Origin: Henriciella barbarensis
GTDB lineage: Bacteria; Pseudomonadota; Alphaproteobacteria; Caulobacterales; Hyphomonadaceae
DNA length: 64,000 nt
Direction of reading: 5' to 3'
Assembly (NCBI RefSeq): GCF_003576345.1
Contig: NZ_QWGB01000004.1
Location: 280,650 to 344,649 of the forward strand
In this document: piece by piece, positions 17,483-26,787 of the stretch
Numbering within the stretch: the first letter of the stretch is position 1
Layout: each line of letters begins with the position of its first letter
The notes under the pieces: generated by a model
Database searches by the model: none
Told to the model about the DNA's origin: nothing
Seen by the model: only the letters and a program-made list of their open reading frames with translations
Program-made: the position numbers and the translations under genes

Positions 17483-17959
17483 ATGGTCATCTTCCGTTGC
17501 CTATATGGAGCCGAGGCGCTGGCGGTCTTGGCAGTCATGACGGTTTCCGCGTGTTCCGGTGAGGACGGGCGCTCTCAGCCGGAAATTGGTCGTGATGAGA
17601 CGATTGAGGATCCGGTTTCATCGGAGGACTGGGAATATGAACCATATCTCCCTCCGGTCCCGGACGCAGATCGCCTGTGTATTTATAGCACTCACGACTG
17701 TGGCATCGAAAATCCGACTGCGCCTGAGTACCCGAAACTGCCAGAATTTAGCGAGGCTACATGCGATACATCGTTCGTGGTCGGGGAGGATGGTTTCGCT
17801 CAAGATATTAGCGTCGAGTGTGATGACCCGCGGTTCAGTGAAACTACGCGGGAGATACTATCTCATCTTAGATACAAAGTGACCGATTTGTGCGGTCGAA
17901 CTTGTCCAGATATTGGGAGGCGAGTGGATTATCCCATTGAGTATCGCCTCGCGGATTAG
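17483..17959 (+). CDS. putative lipoprotein with a TonB C-terminal-like domain
   Basis: 158 residues. A short hydrophobic signal ends with the lipobox VSAC (Cys24). The acidic linker (about 25-65) is followed by a domain with CDTSFVVGEDGFAQDISVEC, a stretch resembling the beta-alpha-beta core of TonB C-terminal domains, ending in PIEYRL. Several cysteines may form disulfides. There is no TonB-type N-terminal helix or proline-rich linker, so it is not a normal energy transducer. Codon use is more AT-rich than in neighbours and no strong ribosome binding site is seen. Function unknown. Confidence 0.6.
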   Translation: MVIFRCLYGAEALAVLAVMTVSACSGEDGRSQPEIGRDETIEDPVSSEDWEYEPYLPPVPDADRLCIYSTHDCGIENPTAPEYPKLPEFSEATCDTSFVVGEDGFAQDISVECDDPRFSETTREILSHLRYKVTDLCGRTCPDIGRRVDYPIEYRLAD

Positions 17960-17971
17960 ACACTAAGAAGA

Positions 17972-18004
17972 AAAAGCCCGGCCAGTTTGGCCGGGCTTTT
18001 GTTT
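17972..18004. terminator. bidirectional terminator between convergent genes
   Basis: AAAAGCCCGGCC and GGCCGGGCTTTT form an 11-12 bp stem with A and T runs on both sides. It serves both the lipoprotein gene and pntB, which converge here. Confidence 0.9.
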
Positions 18005-18022
18005 TGGTGATTTTGGAAGGCC

Positions 18023-19441
18023 CTAGAGACTCTTCACGATGTTCTCCACCATCTTCTTGGCGTCGGACAGCAGCATCATGGTGTTGTCCTTGAAGAAGAG
18101 CTCGTTCTGGATGCCGGCATAGCCGGAGCCCATTGAGCGCTTGATGAAGAGGACCGTACCAGCATCCTCGACGTTGAGAACCGGCATGCCGTAGATTGGC
18201 GAGGCCTGGTCGGTCTTTGCAGCCGGGTTGGTGACGTCATTTGCACCGATCACGAAGGCGACGTCGGAGGTGTTGAACTCGGAATTGATGTCTTCCAGTT
18301 CGAACACTTCGTCATACGGCACCTGCGCCTCAGCGAGGAGGACGTTCATGTGGCCAGGCATCCGGCCGGCGACAGGGTGGATCGCGTATTTCACCTCGAC
18401 GCCTTCTTCTTTGAGAAGCTCCACCATCTCTTTCAGCGCGTGCTGCGCCTGGGCGACCGCCATGCCATAGCCCGGCACGATGATGACCTTGGAGGCGTTC
18501 TTCATGATAAAGGCGGCATCGTCGGCCGAGCCTTGCTTGAACGGGCGGTCGACATCTGCGCCTGCTGCGGCGCCGCCGCTATCGTCAGCGCCGAAGCCGC
18601 CGAGGATGACCGAGATGAAGCTGCGGTTCATGCCCTTGCACATGATGTAAGAAAGGATCGCACCGGACGAACCAACAAGCGCGCCGGTGATGATCAGCGC
18701 GAAGTTGCCAAGCGTGAAGCCGAGCGCCGCTGCAGCCCAACCCGAATAGGAGTTGAGCATCGAGACGACGACCGGCATGTCAGCGCCGCCAATCGGGATG
18801 ATCAGCGTGATGCCGAGCACAAAGGCGAGCACGGTCAGGGTCCAGAAGGCCCATGTGGCGGCACCGCTCGACAGGATCAGCACAACAACAAGCGCGACTA
18901 TGGCAGCCGCAAGCCCAATATTGAGCAGGTGGCGGGCCGGCAGAAGGATGGGCGAGCCGGACATGTTGCCGTTAAGCTTGGCGAAAGCGATCACCGAGCC
19001 TGTGAAGGTCAGCGCGCCGATGGCCGAGCCGATAGCCAGTTCGATCAGCGAGACGGTGGCAATACTGCCAACCGTACCAATGCCGAACTCTGCCGGGGCA
19101 TAGAGCGCGGCAGCAGCGACGAGCACGGCGGCCATGCCGACCAGTGAGTGGAAGGCAGCAACGAGCTGGGGCATCGCCGTCATCGGGATGCGGCGGGCGA
19201 TGATCGCACCGATGACGCCGCCGACGGCTGCACCTGCGATCAGGATGCCCCAGGTGGTGACATCAAGCTGCGGCCAGAGGAGAGCGATGGTCGTGGCAAC
19301 GGCGATCGCCATGCCGATAATGCCATTGCGATTACCCTTGCGCGCCGTGGCAGGGCTGGAGAGCCCGCGAAGCGCCAGGATGAAGAGCATGCCCGCGACA
19401 AGATAGAGAAGCGGGGCCCATGTGGTGGTGAACTGTTGCAA
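18023..19441 (-). CDS. pntB: NAD(P) transhydrogenase subunit beta
   Basis: 472 residues. The N-terminal two thirds hold about nine membrane segments (domain II). The C-terminal NADP(H)-binding domain III contains VIIVPGYGMAVAQAQHAL, then YAIHPVAGRMPGHMNVLLAE and VIGANDVTNPAAKTD, which are diagnostic. With the two alpha subunits it forms the inner-membrane proton-translocating transhydrogenase, which reduces NADP+ with NADH at the expense of the proton gradient. It is the last gene of the pntAA-pntAB-pntB operon, 3 bp after pntAB. Confidence 0.98.
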   Translation of the reverse strand: MQQFTTTWAPLLYLVAGMLFILALRGLSSPATARKGNRNGIIGMAIAVATTIALLWPQLDVTTWGILIAGAAVGGVIGAIIARRIPMTAMPQLVAAFHSLVGMAAVLVAAAALYAPAEFGIGTVGSIATVSLIELAIGSAIGALTFTGSVIAFAKLNGNMSGSPILLPARHLLNIGLAAAIVALVVVLILSSGAATWAFWTLTVLAFVLGITLIIPIGGADMPVVVSMLNSYSGWAAAALGFTLGNFALIITGALVGSSGAILSYIMCKGMNRSFISVILGGFGADDSGGAAAGADVDRPFKQGSADDAAFIMKNASKVIIVPGYGMAVAQAQHALKEMVELLKEEGVEVKYAIHPVAGRMPGHMNVLLAEAQVPYDEVFELEDINSEFNTSDVAFVIGANDVTNPAAKTDQASPIYGMPVLNVEDAGTVLFIKRSMGSGYAGIQNELFFKDNTMMLLSDAKKMVENIVKSL

Positions 19442-19444
19442 GGT

Positions 19445-19813
19445 TTACTCCCCCTTCTTCTTGTACATGGCCAGCATCCGCTGGGTGACCATGAAGCCAC
19501 CAAAGATGTTGACGCTGGCGAGCGCGACAGCAAAGCCGCCGAGGATCTTGGCGGTCCAGCCGCCATTGATCAGGCCAGAGGAGGCCGCTGCCACGATCGC
19601 ACCGACCACGATCACTGAAGAGATCGCATTGGTGACAGCCATGAGCGGGGTGTGGAGAGCCGGGGTCACCGACCAGACAACGTAATAGCCGACGAAACAG
19701 GCCAGCGCGAAGATCGCGGCAAGGAAGACCGTCGGGTTGAGATTTGTGATTTCGGCCGCATGGGCTGGCAGGGCCAGCGCGAGTGCCGAGAGAACTACTG
19801 GGATGGCTTTCAT
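19445..19813 (-). CDS. pntAB: NAD(P) transhydrogenase subunit alpha part 2
   Basis: 122 residues with a hydrophobic N-terminal segment (possibly a cleaved signal) and about three membrane helices near residues 28-110. This is the small domain II piece that is fused to PntA in E. coli but separate in Rhodospirillum-type alphaproteobacterial enzymes. Its ATG overlaps the stop of the upstream NAD-binding subunit (ATGA), so translation is coupled. Confidence 0.95.
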   Translation of the reverse strand: MKAIPVVLSALALALPAHAAEITNLNPTVFLAAIFALACFVGYYVVWSVTPALHTPLMAVTNAISSVIVVGAIVAAASSGLINGGWTAKILGGFAVALASVNIFGGFMVTQRMLAMYKKKGE

Positions 19814-20937
19814 GATTTCAGCCTTTCATTCACGGTTTCGCCGCCCTTGGTGAGGATCATTGCCGTGACGATCTCGTCATCGGTCTCAAGGTTGAGGGAT
19901 CCATCTTCGGCCGTGATTAGCGGCAAGAAGGCGACGAGGTTCTTGGCATAAAGCGAGGATGTGTCGGCCGGCAGGCGCGCGGGCAGGTTGGAATAACCGG
20001 CCACTTTCACGCCATTAATGTCGACGACCTCATCAGGTTTCGACAGCTTGCAATTGCCGCCCGTGGCGACCGCCATGTCGATGACGACAGCACCGGGCTT
20101 CATCGACTTCACCATGTCTTCGGTGACCAGCTCTGGCGCTGGACGGCCCGGGATGAGGGCCGTTGTGATGACGATGTCCTGCTTGGCGATGTGGGTCGCG
20201 GTCAGCTCCGACTGCTGGCGCTTGTAGTCGTCGGACATTTCCTTGGCGTAGCCGCCAGCGGTCTCGGCTTCCTTGAACTCGTCATTTTCGACGGCGATGA
20301 ACTTGGCGCCAAGCGAGGCGACCTGTTCCTTAGCCGCCGGTCGCACATCGGTCGCTGTCACCACCCCGCCGAGACGACGTGCTGTTGCGATGGCCTGGAG
20401 GCCTGCAACGCCTGCGCCCATGACGAAGACCTTGGCTGGCGCGACCGTGCCAGCTGCTGTCATCATCATCGGTAGCGCGCGGCCATAAAGGGTCGCTCCT
20501 TCGATCATGGCGCGGTAGCCGGCGAGGTTGGATTGTGAGGAGAGCGCGTCCATGGACTGGGCGCGGGTGATTCGCGGTGTGAACTCCATGGCGAGCGTGT
20601 TGAGCTTCTTGCCATTGAACGCTGTCAGAAGGTCGCCCATGCCGAACGGGTTCATCAGCGCGATGACGGTCAGCCCTTCAGGATAGCTGGTTGCTTCCTG
20701 TGCACTTGGCGCGCGAACCTTCAGGAGGACATCAGCCCCCTTAAGCGCGTCACCAGCTGAGCTGGCGATAGTTGCTCCTTCATCTGAAAAAGCCTTGTCC
20801 GGAAAGCCTGCAGCCACACCCGCACCAGTTTCAATGGTGACGGTGTGATCGAGGCCGACAAGCTTCTTCACCGATTCCGGGGTTGCCGCGACACGCGTCT
20901 CTCCCGGACTTGTTTCTTTCAGAATTGTCAGCTTCAT
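19810..20937 (-). CDS. pntAA: NAD(P) transhydrogenase subunit alpha part 1 (NAD-binding)
   Basis: 375 residues from the ATG at 20937 ([20 protein letters not shown]), the conserved family start; the longer upstream frame overlaps the divergent SDR gene and is not used. The Rossmann fold carries [19 protein letters not shown], and the RQD-type loop region reads [20 protein letters not shown]. It is the peripheral NAD(H)-binding domain I, related to alanine dehydrogenase. First gene of the pnt operon, divergent from an SDR gene with 57 bp between. Confidence 0.97.
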   Translation of the reverse strand: MKLTILKETSPGETRVAATPESVKKLVGLDHTVTIETGAGVAAGFPDKAFSDEGATIASSAGDALKGADVLLKVRAPSAQEATSYPEGLTVIALMNPFGMGDLLTAFNGKKLNTLAMEFTPRITRAQSMDALSSQSNLAGYRAMIEGATLYGRALPMMMTAAGTVAPAKVFVMGAGVAGLQAIATARRLGGVVTATDVRPAAKEQVASLGAKFIAVENDEFKEAETAGGYAKEMSDDYKRQQSELTATHIAKQDIVITTALIPGRPAPELVTEDMVKSMKPGAVVIDMAVATGGNCKLSKPDEVVDINGVKVAGYSNLPARLPADTSSLYAKNLVAFLPLITAEDGSLNLETDDEIVTAMILTKGGETVNERLKS

Positions 20938-20994
20938 GGCGCGAGTGATCGGAAAATTTTTGCGTGAAAGCAATAGCAGGACGAAAGACGAGGC

Positions 20995-21762
20995 ATGGAA
21001 TTGTTCAAACTCAACGGAAAAACGGCTCTTGTTACCGGTGCGTCCGGTGGCCTTGGTGAAAGTTTCGCAAGAGCCCTGTCGCAAGCAGGGGCGCGGGTTG
21101 TACTCGCTGCGCGGCGCATAGAGAAACTTGAGGCGCTGGCGGCTGAAATCAAATCGCAGGGGGGTGAGGCCCTGGCTGTTTCGATGGACGTCACCGATCC
21201 GGCAAGCGTCGAATCGGCTTTCGCCACCGTTCAGGACAAGTTTGGTGGCCCGGCCGATATAATCGTCAACAATTCGGGCATTTCGCGCGACAACTGGTAT
21301 ACCAAGATCACCGAGGAAGAGTGGCGCGCTGTCATGGAGACCAATGTCGACGGCGTATGGCGTGTCGCGAAGGCAGCTTCGAATGCGCTGATCGAGGCAG
21401 GCAAGCCCGGATCGATCATCAACATCGCCTCCATTACCGCGCTGCGGCCGCAATACTTCATCTCAGCCTATGCAGCGTCGAAGGCGGCGGTCGATCACAT
21501 GACCCGCGTCATGGCGCTGGAAGGGGCGCGGTATGGCATTCGCGTGAATGCGATCGCGCCGGGCTATTACAAGACCAATATCAATGACGAGTTCCTCGAC
21601 AGCGAGGCAGGCGACAAGATGCGAAAGCGGATTCCGATGCGCCGCTTCGGTGAGCATGCCGAGCTTTCAGGCGCGCTGCTGCTGCTCGCCTCCGACGCCG
21701 GTAGCTATATGACGGGTTCGACGATCGTGGTCGATGGTGGGCATACGGTAAATACGCTTTAG
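20995..21762 (+). CDS. short-chain dehydrogenase/reductase
   Basis: 255 residues. The cofactor loop TGASGGLG, the NNSG variant of the NNAG motif, a catalytic Ser region (NIASITAL) and YAASK all fit a classical SDR. R42-R43 after strand 2 (LAARRIEKL) suggests preference for NADP(H). Family members include 3-oxoacyl-ACP reductase-like and secondary alcohol dehydrogenases; the substrate is not evident. Divergent from pntAA, so a shared control region is possible and a link with NADPH supply is speculative. Confidence 0.88.
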   Translation: MELFKLNGKTALVTGASGGLGESFARALSQAGARVVLAARRIEKLEALAAEIKSQGGEALAVSMDVTDPASVESAFATVQDKFGGPADIIVNNSGISRDNWYTKITEEEWRAVMETNVDGVWRVAKAASNALIEAGKPGSIINIASITALRPQYFISAYAASKAAVDHMTRVMALEGARYGIRVNAIAPGYYKTNINDEFLDSEAGDKMRKRIPMRRFGEHAELSGALLLLASDAGSYMTGSTIVVDGGHTVNTL

Positions 21763-21968
21763 GGCTATCCGGACTTCTGCTGTCTGCATCGAATACTGTT
21801 GATGACGTCCGCCCAACCTTCGGTGGGGAGGCGCTTCGAACGGGCACAGCTTACGTCGTTGTCCTGCAAGTTTTCCGGCCAATCAGGCAAAGCGCTCAAT
21901 TTGAAGGTGGGTTTTAGGGGTTCATTAGGCGCCTCATGAGACATGAGAGTCCGTTGAAAGGCGTCGAA
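21763..21968. other. 206-bp intergenic region with one UUCG hairpin
   Basis: It contains an imperfect hairpin around 21812-21828 (CCCAACC, loop TTCG, GGTGGGG) without a T run. No tRNA, clear promoter or ORF with good initiation signals was found. Confidence 0.35.
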
Positions 21969-22232
21969 ATGAGTCCAGAGCGCAAGACAGTCCAAGAGCA
22001 CGCGGGCACGGCCAGCGCGCCTACTGAGGCCACCAGTTCGCGGCCCGAGACAGCGTGTCCGGAGCGCCATGATGGATCGCAATCACCTGCGCGCCAGCTT
22101 CAGGATGATCTGGAGAGCCGTCTGGTCCCGGAAGCGCGTTCTTCGACGCTCCGTCAGATCGCTCAAGCGCTCGTTACTGCCTCCGGCCTGACCATGGTTA
22201 TGGGCTTTTTCGTCTTCAACGCGATTTCCTAG
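21969..22232 (+). CDS. small predicted single-pass membrane protein, unknown function
   Basis: 87 residues from the ATG at 21969 (GAAAGG about 7 nt upstream); an in-frame ATG at 21936 is the alternative. The first 60 residues are polar, Ser/Pro/Glu rich and probably disordered. The C-terminal 20 residues (ALVTASGLTMVMGFFVFNAI) are a plausible membrane anchor, so the protein would be tail-anchored. It precedes galU by 68 bp on the same strand. No domain is recognised; existence is probable rather than certain. Confidence 0.5.
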   Translation: MSPERKTVQEHAGTASAPTEATSSRPETACPERHDGSQSPARQLQDDLESRLVPEARSSTLRQIAQALVTASGLTMVMGFFVFNAIS

Positions 22233-22300
22233 TCCTGCCTCTGGCAATCAGCTGACCGAGCCATATGATGGCAAGTGAAGTCGAATGCGAAAGAGTACGA

Positions 22301-23173
22301 ATGAGAGTCAGAAAAGCCGTGCTGCCTGTCGCTGGCCATGGAACCCGTGTCCTGCCAGCATCAAAATCTATTCCAAAGGAATTGCTGACAGTCGTCGACC
22401 AGCCCGTACTGCAATACGTGGTTGATGAAGCGCGTGCAGCCGGGATCGAGCACTTCGTTTTCGTAACCGGGCGCGGCAAGCACGCTATCGAAGACTATTT
22501 CGATGAGGCCTATGAGCTGGAGCAGACGCTCGCTTCGAAATCATCAAAAGCCGATATCCTGAAGGATCTGCAGCGCACGAAGCTGCCACCAGGGGCTGCG
22601 AGCTTTACGCGACAGCAGGCGCCGCTGGGGCTGGGGCATGCCGTGTGGTGCGCAAAGGACATCATTGGCGAGGAGCCGTTTGCCGTATTGTTGCCCGATG
22701 TGATCCTTCGCGCAGAGCCCTCGGCGCTGGCGCAGATGGTAACCGCTTATGACGAGGTCGGGGGCAATATCATTGCCGTCAATCCGGTGCCTGAGGAGCA
22801 GGTCTCGTCCTATGGGGTCATCACACCGAAGTCGCGGGACGGCCGGCTTATCGAGATGGAAGGCATGGTCGAGAAGCCCGCGCGTGAAGACGCACCTTCC
22901 AATCTCAAGATCACTGGCCGCTACATCCTGCAACCTGAAATCTTTGGCCTGCTGGAAGACCAGGGCAAAGGGGCAGGTGGTGAGATCCAGCTGACCGATT
23001 CCATGGTAAGGTTGATGCAGACCCAGTCATTTCACGCCTATGAGTTTGAGGGTGAGGAGTTCGATTGCGGCTCCAAGGCCGGCTATTTCGAGGCATTTGT
23101 CGCGCACGCGCTGAAGCATCCGGAGACGGCGGACTTCGCGGAGGCGGTTCTCAAGAAGTATGGCAGTGGCTGA
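22301..23173 (+). CDS. galU: UTP--glucose-1-phosphate uridylyltransferase
   Basis: 290 residues from the ATG at 22301; the family start MRVRKAVLPVAGHGTRVLPA fits here and GAAAGAG precedes it, while the ATG at 22265 adds a non-conserved 12 residues. The nucleotide-binding loop GHGTRVLPASKSIPKEL and the lysine region GMVEKP are typical. It makes UDP-glucose for surface polysaccharide. The following gene is a UDP-sugar epimerase, which fits a nucleotide-sugar operon. Note GHGTR in place of the common GLGTR. Confidence 0.95.
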   Translation: MRVRKAVLPVAGHGTRVLPASKSIPKELLTVVDQPVLQYVVDEARAAGIEHFVFVTGRGKHAIEDYFDEAYELEQTLASKSSKADILKDLQRTKLPPGAASFTRQQAPLGLGHAVWCAKDIIGEEPFAVLLPDVILRAEPSALAQMVTAYDEVGGNIIAVNPVPEEQVSSYGVITPKSRDGRLIEMEGMVEKPAREDAPSNLKITGRYILQPEIFGLLEDQGKGAGGEIQLTDSMVRLMQTQSFHAYEFEGEEFDCGSKAGYFEAFVAHALKHPETADFAEAVLKKYGSG

Positions 23174-23253
23174 TGAGGCCGGGCGACTGACCGCAGCCTG
23201 CGACTTTCCCTCGTTTCGGTGAATAGCTATAGCGGTTCACGCGAGGTGAGTGG

Positions 23254-24258
23254 ATGAGATTTCTTGTAACTGGCGTTGCCGGTTTTATCGGTTCAAGGAT
23301 TGCCGGAGCGCTTTTGAGCGACGGCCATGAGGTCATCGGGCTCGACAATCTCAACGCCTATTATGACCCGGCGCTGAAGCAGGCGCGGCTCCATGAGTTG
23401 CAGACTTATGAGAATTTCTCGTTTCGCAAGCTCGATATCTCCGACCATGAGAAGCTGCTTGGACTGCCCGAACGCGATTCGATCGACCGGGTCATCCATC
23501 TGGCCGCTCAGGCGGGCGTTCGCTATTCGCTTGAAAATCCCTTTGCCTATGCCCAGTCGAATTTGACCGGTCACCTTGCCATGCTGGAATTCTGTCGCCG
23601 GGCCGCCAAGGTGCCGATGCTGGTCTATGCGTCATCAAGCTCTGTCTATGGCGATGATGCGATTGCGCCATTCCGTGAGGACGCGAATGTCGACCGACCT
23701 GTCTCGCTCTACGCCGCGACCAAGCGGGCCGACGAGTTGATGAGCCAGGCCTATGCCAAGCTTTATGATATTCCGCAGATCGGCGTGCGCTTCTTTACTG
23801 TGTATGGCCCCTGGGGGCGCCCCGATATGGCGTATTGGTCGTTTACCGACCGCATCCTGCGCGGTGAGACGATACGCGTCTTTAATGGCGGCAAGATGAA
23901 GCGTGACTTCACCTTCATTGCAGACGCTGTGGCGGGACTGAAGGCGATTGCGACCCGGCCCGCGGTCTTCGTCGAGGGCCAGCGGGCGCACAAGCTCTAC
24001 AATATCGGACACAACCAGCCCGTCGAGTTGCTGAAATTCATTGAGACGATCGAAGAGGTCACCGGCAAGAAGGCGCGCATGGCACTGGAACCCATGCAGC
24101 CGGGCGATGTCACCGAGACATGCGCTGACATTTCCCGCATGCAAGCCAATTACGGGTACGAGCCGAAAGTGAGCCTGAAGGAAGGCCTACAGCAGTTTGC
24201 AGATTGGTTCAGGACCCAACGGGTCGCTGCAGGACCGGCGATCAGGCAAGGGCTTTAG
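23254..24258 (+). CDS. NAD-dependent epimerase, UDP-glucuronate 4-epimerase-like
   Basis: 334 residues. The Rossmann motif GVAGFIGSRIAGALLSDGH, the SSSSVYGD segment and the catalytic YAATK place it in the extended SDR epimerase group. The combination LDNLNAYYDPALKQARL plus GVRFFTVYGPWGRPDMAYW is characteristic of UDP-glucuronate 4-epimerases, which supply UDP-galacturonate for lipopolysaccharide or capsule. It follows galU by 80 bp and is followed at 4 bp by the dehydratase. Confidence 0.9.
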   Translation: MRFLVTGVAGFIGSRIAGALLSDGHEVIGLDNLNAYYDPALKQARLHELQTYENFSFRKLDISDHEKLLGLPERDSIDRVIHLAAQAGVRYSLENPFAYAQSNLTGHLAMLEFCRRAAKVPMLVYASSSSVYGDDAIAPFREDANVDRPVSLYAATKRADELMSQAYAKLYDIPQIGVRFFTVYGPWGRPDMAYWSFTDRILRGETIRVFNGGKMKRDFTFIADAVAGLKAIATRPAVFVEGQRAHKLYNIGHNQPVELLKFIETIEEVTGKKARMALEPMQPGDVTETCADISRMQANYGYEPKVSLKEGLQQFADWFRTQRVAAGPAIRQGL

Positions 24259-24262
24259 GTCC

Positions 24263-25249
24263 ATGGCAACCGAGGCGCTTCCGACAGGTCAGGACGTGCT
24301 GAATGCTGCGCGGCGGCTCCACGGGCATGTGCTTCGCACGCCGGTCCTGCGCAATGATGCGCTGGATGAGATCGCAGGGGCAAAGCTCTGGTTTAAATGC
24401 GAAAACCTGCAAACGACCGGAAGCTTCAAGATCCGTGGCGCGACCAACCGGCTTTTGCAGCTCAGCCCCGCGCAACGTGAGAAAGGCGTTGTTGCCTTCT
24501 CCTCTGGCAATCACGCGCAGGGCATCGCACGGGCCGCAAAGAATTTTCGTATGCCAGCGCTCATCGTCATGCCGTCGGATGCGCCAGCCATCAAGGTCGA
24601 AGGCGTACGGCGCGACGGAGCGGAAATCAGGCTTTATGACCGTGAGCATGAAAGTCGCGAGGAGATTGCCGCCGAAGAAACGGAGAAGCGGGGCGCTACG
24701 CTGGTGCCGAGTTTCGATGATCCGTACATCATCGCCGGGCAGGGGAGCGCAGGCGTCGAATTCGGACAGCAGATGCGCGATGCCAACACGCAACTCGATC
24801 ACATCATTTGTTGCGCGGGTGGCGGCGGTCTCATTACGGGGCTGGCGCTCGGTTACCGCCAATTCGACCCTGATATATCGATATGGACCGCAGAACCTGA
24901 GGCGCATGACGACTGGCGCCGCTCGCTTGCGGCGGACAGGATTGAAGTCAATGCGCCCGGCACGCGCTCTATTTGCGATGCGATACTGACGCCGTCTCCG
25001 GGGAAACTTACCTGGGCACTAGGGCGGGAGCTTCTTGCAGGTGGATGTGCCGTTTGCGACGACCGCATTGAAGAAGCGATGCGGCTAGCCTTCCGCCATC
25101 TGAAGCTGGTCGTTGAGCCGGGAGGTGCAGCCGCGCTGGCCTGCGCTTTGTTTGATCTGCCCGAAGCAGCTAAGGGCAAATCAGTCGGTGTTGTGCTGTC
25201 AGGCGGGAATGTCGATCCGGCGCAGTATGCGCGGATATTGGCGGACTAG
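24263..25249 (+). CDS. PLP-dependent threonine/serine dehydratase-like enzyme
   Basis: 328 residues from the ATG at 24263. The pyridoxal phosphate lysine lies in TTGSFKIRGA, the substrate loop in SSGNHAQG and the glycine-rich phosphate loop in CCAGGGGLITG. Lack of a C-terminal ACT domain and the length fit catabolic threonine/serine dehydratases or serine racemase-type members rather than biosynthetic IlvA. It starts 4 bp after the epimerase, so it is probably in the same transcript, although there is no evident metabolic link. Confidence 0.88.
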   Translation: MATEALPTGQDVLNAARRLHGHVLRTPVLRNDALDEIAGAKLWFKCENLQTTGSFKIRGATNRLLQLSPAQREKGVVAFSSGNHAQGIARAAKNFRMPALIVMPSDAPAIKVEGVRRDGAEIRLYDREHESREEIAAEETEKRGATLVPSFDDPYIIAGQGSAGVEFGQQMRDANTQLDHIICCAGGGGLITGLALGYRQFDPDISIWTAEPEAHDDWRRSLAADRIEVNAPGTRSICDAILTPSPGKLTWALGRELLAGGCAVCDDRIEEAMRLAFRHLKLVVEPGGAAALACALFDLPEAAKGKSVGVVLSGGNVDPAQYARILAD

Positions 25250-25279
25250 CTGTCCTCTGTTTCTACTGGCACTGCCCAA

Positions 25280-25312
25280 CCGCCGTGGGCCCCAACTTTC
25301 GTTGGGGGGCGG
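25280..25312. other. hairpin between convergent dehydratase and smpB genes
   Basis: CCCCAAC (25290-25296), loop TTTC, GTTGGGG (25301-25307), with outer CCGCC/GGCGG arms. There is no T run, so its role as a terminator is doubtful. Confidence 0.4.
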
Positions 25313-25330
25313 TAAGCAGTCAGGGGCTAC

Positions 25331-25810
25331 CTAGTTTTCTTTTAGAATGCGGGACTTCTCGCGTTGCCAGTCACGTTTCTTGGCGGTTTCGCGCTTGTCT
25401 GGCGCCTTCTTGCCTGTCGCGAGTCCAATCAGCAGTTTCGCCATGCCACGGTCGTTGAAGTAGAGCTTCAGTGGGACAATCGTACGACCTGCGCGCTCGA
25501 CCTTCTGGGAGAGCTCGGCGATCTCACGCTTCGAAGCGAGGAGTTTACGACGGCGCTTCGGCTCGTGGTTGAACTGGTTCGCGCCCTCATAGGGCGGGAA
25601 ATCTGCGTTCACGAGCCAAAGCTCGCCTTCTTCAACGGCTGCATAGGATTCAGCGATGTTTGCGCGACCATTGCGCAGCGACTTCACTTCACTGCCCTGT
25701 AGCTGCAAGCCGGCCTCCAGCGTGTCTTCGACTTGATAGTCGAAGCGTGCGCGGCGGTTTTCCGCTACGAGGCCGTCTGAGCGACCCTTGATTTGGCTCT
25801 TCTTTGACAT
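25331..25810 (-). CDS. smpB: SsrA-binding protein SmpB
   Basis: 159 residues, full length. The conserved segments [39 protein letters not shown] and the basic tail ([20 protein letters not shown]) are all present. SmpB delivers tmRNA to stalled ribosomes. It is 6 bp downstream of dapA, a gene pair common in alphaproteobacteria. The second rescue factor arfB is 4 kb away. Confidence 0.97.
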   Translation of the reverse strand: MSKKSQIKGRSDGLVAENRRARFDYQVEDTLEAGLQLQGSEVKSLRNGRANIAESYAAVEEGELWLVNADFPPYEGANQFNHEPKRRRKLLASKREIAELSQKVERAGRTIVPLKLYFNDRGMAKLLIGLATGKKAPDKRETAKKRDWQREKSRILKEN

Positions 25811-25816
25811 GGGAGG

Positions 25817-26692
25817 CTATATAAGGCCTGCGATCTCCATTGCAGCCTCAATCCTGCGGCGGGCTGCATCGTCTGGTGCGACGAGCGGCAGGCGGATTTC
25901 GTCGCTGCAAAGCCCGAGGCGCGACAGCGCGAACTTGGCCGGCCCCGGAGAAGGGGCACAAAACAGCGCCTTGTGAAGCGCGATGAAGCGGGCTTCGATC
26001 TCGCGCGCGGTGTCAAGATCGGCTTCATCCATGGCCCTGTGCATCTTCGCCATTTCAGCGGGGGCGACGTTGGACGTGACCGAGATACAACCGGTGCCGC
26101 CCATGGCGCGGTAGCCGAGGGTCACGGGGTCTTCACCGCAAATCTGGACGAACTGCTCGTCCCGCAGGCCCGCAGTATGAAGACTGATACGGGCAAGATC
26201 GCCCGTCGCATCCTTGATACCGACAATGTTCGGATGCTTTCCAAGGCGGATCACGGTCTCAGGCTGAAGGTCTGAAACAGTACGGCCTGGCACGTTGTAC
26301 AAAATGATCGGCAGTGCGACAGCGTCAGCGATGGCGCGGAAATGTGCCTCAAGGCCTGCCTGATCCGGCCGGTTGTAGTAAGGGCAGACACAAAGCGCTG
26401 CATCGGCGCCAGCTTCCTTTGCATGCTCGACCAGCCCGATGGCTTCGCGGGTAGAGTTCGAGCCAGCACCGGCGATAACCGGAACGCGTCCCGCAGTCAC
26501 CTCTATGCAGAGACTGACGACCTCGCGGTGCTCAGCGTGGCTAAGCGTGGCGGATTCGCCAGTGGTGCCACAGGGGACGAGTCCGCCTGCGCCATTCTCG
26601 ATCTGGCGCTCTACAAGATCGGCAAACGCTTTCCGGTCGACCTCCCCATTTCGGAACGGAGTGACTAGTGCCGGAATTGAACCATTGAACAT
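25817..26692 (-). CDS. dapA: 4-hydroxy-tetrahydrodipicolinate synthase
   Basis: 291 residues. GTTGESATL holds the paired threonines, YNVPGRT the catalytic tyrosine and VGIKDATGD the Schiff-base lysine. It condenses pyruvate and aspartate semialdehyde in lysine and diaminopimelate synthesis, feeding peptidoglycan. First gene of a dapA-smpB unit and divergent from a lytic transglycosylase gene 95 bp away. Confidence 0.97.
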   Translation of the reverse strand: MFNGSIPALVTPFRNGEVDRKAFADLVERQIENGAGGLVPCGTTGESATLSHAEHREVVSLCIEVTAGRVPVIAGAGSNSTREAIGLVEHAKEAGADAALCVCPYYNRPDQAGLEAHFRAIADAVALPIILYNVPGRTVSDLQPETVIRLGKHPNIVGIKDATGDLARISLHTAGLRDEQFVQICGEDPVTLGYRAMGGTGCISVTSNVAPAEMAKMHRAMDEADLDTAREIEARFIALHKALFCAPSPGPAKFALSRLGLCSDEIRLPLVAPDDAARRRIEAAMEIAGLI

Positions 26693-26787
26693 CGTGATTT
26701 TGCCGCGAAGTTTATGTTACACATATGCTGAGTTGGACGATAAAGTGTCTGACATCTCAACAGCCAAAAGAAAACAGGCAGGGCCTA

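Noticed and set aside
17483..17959. Recent horizontal transfer of the AT-leaning lipoprotein gene
   Set aside because: Composition differs somewhat, but there are no repeats, integrase or attachment sites; not enough to claim transfer.
21812..21850. tRNA-like TTCGAAC loop after the SDR gene
   Set aside because: The flanking bases do not form a T-arm and no acceptor or anticodon arm was found on either strand.
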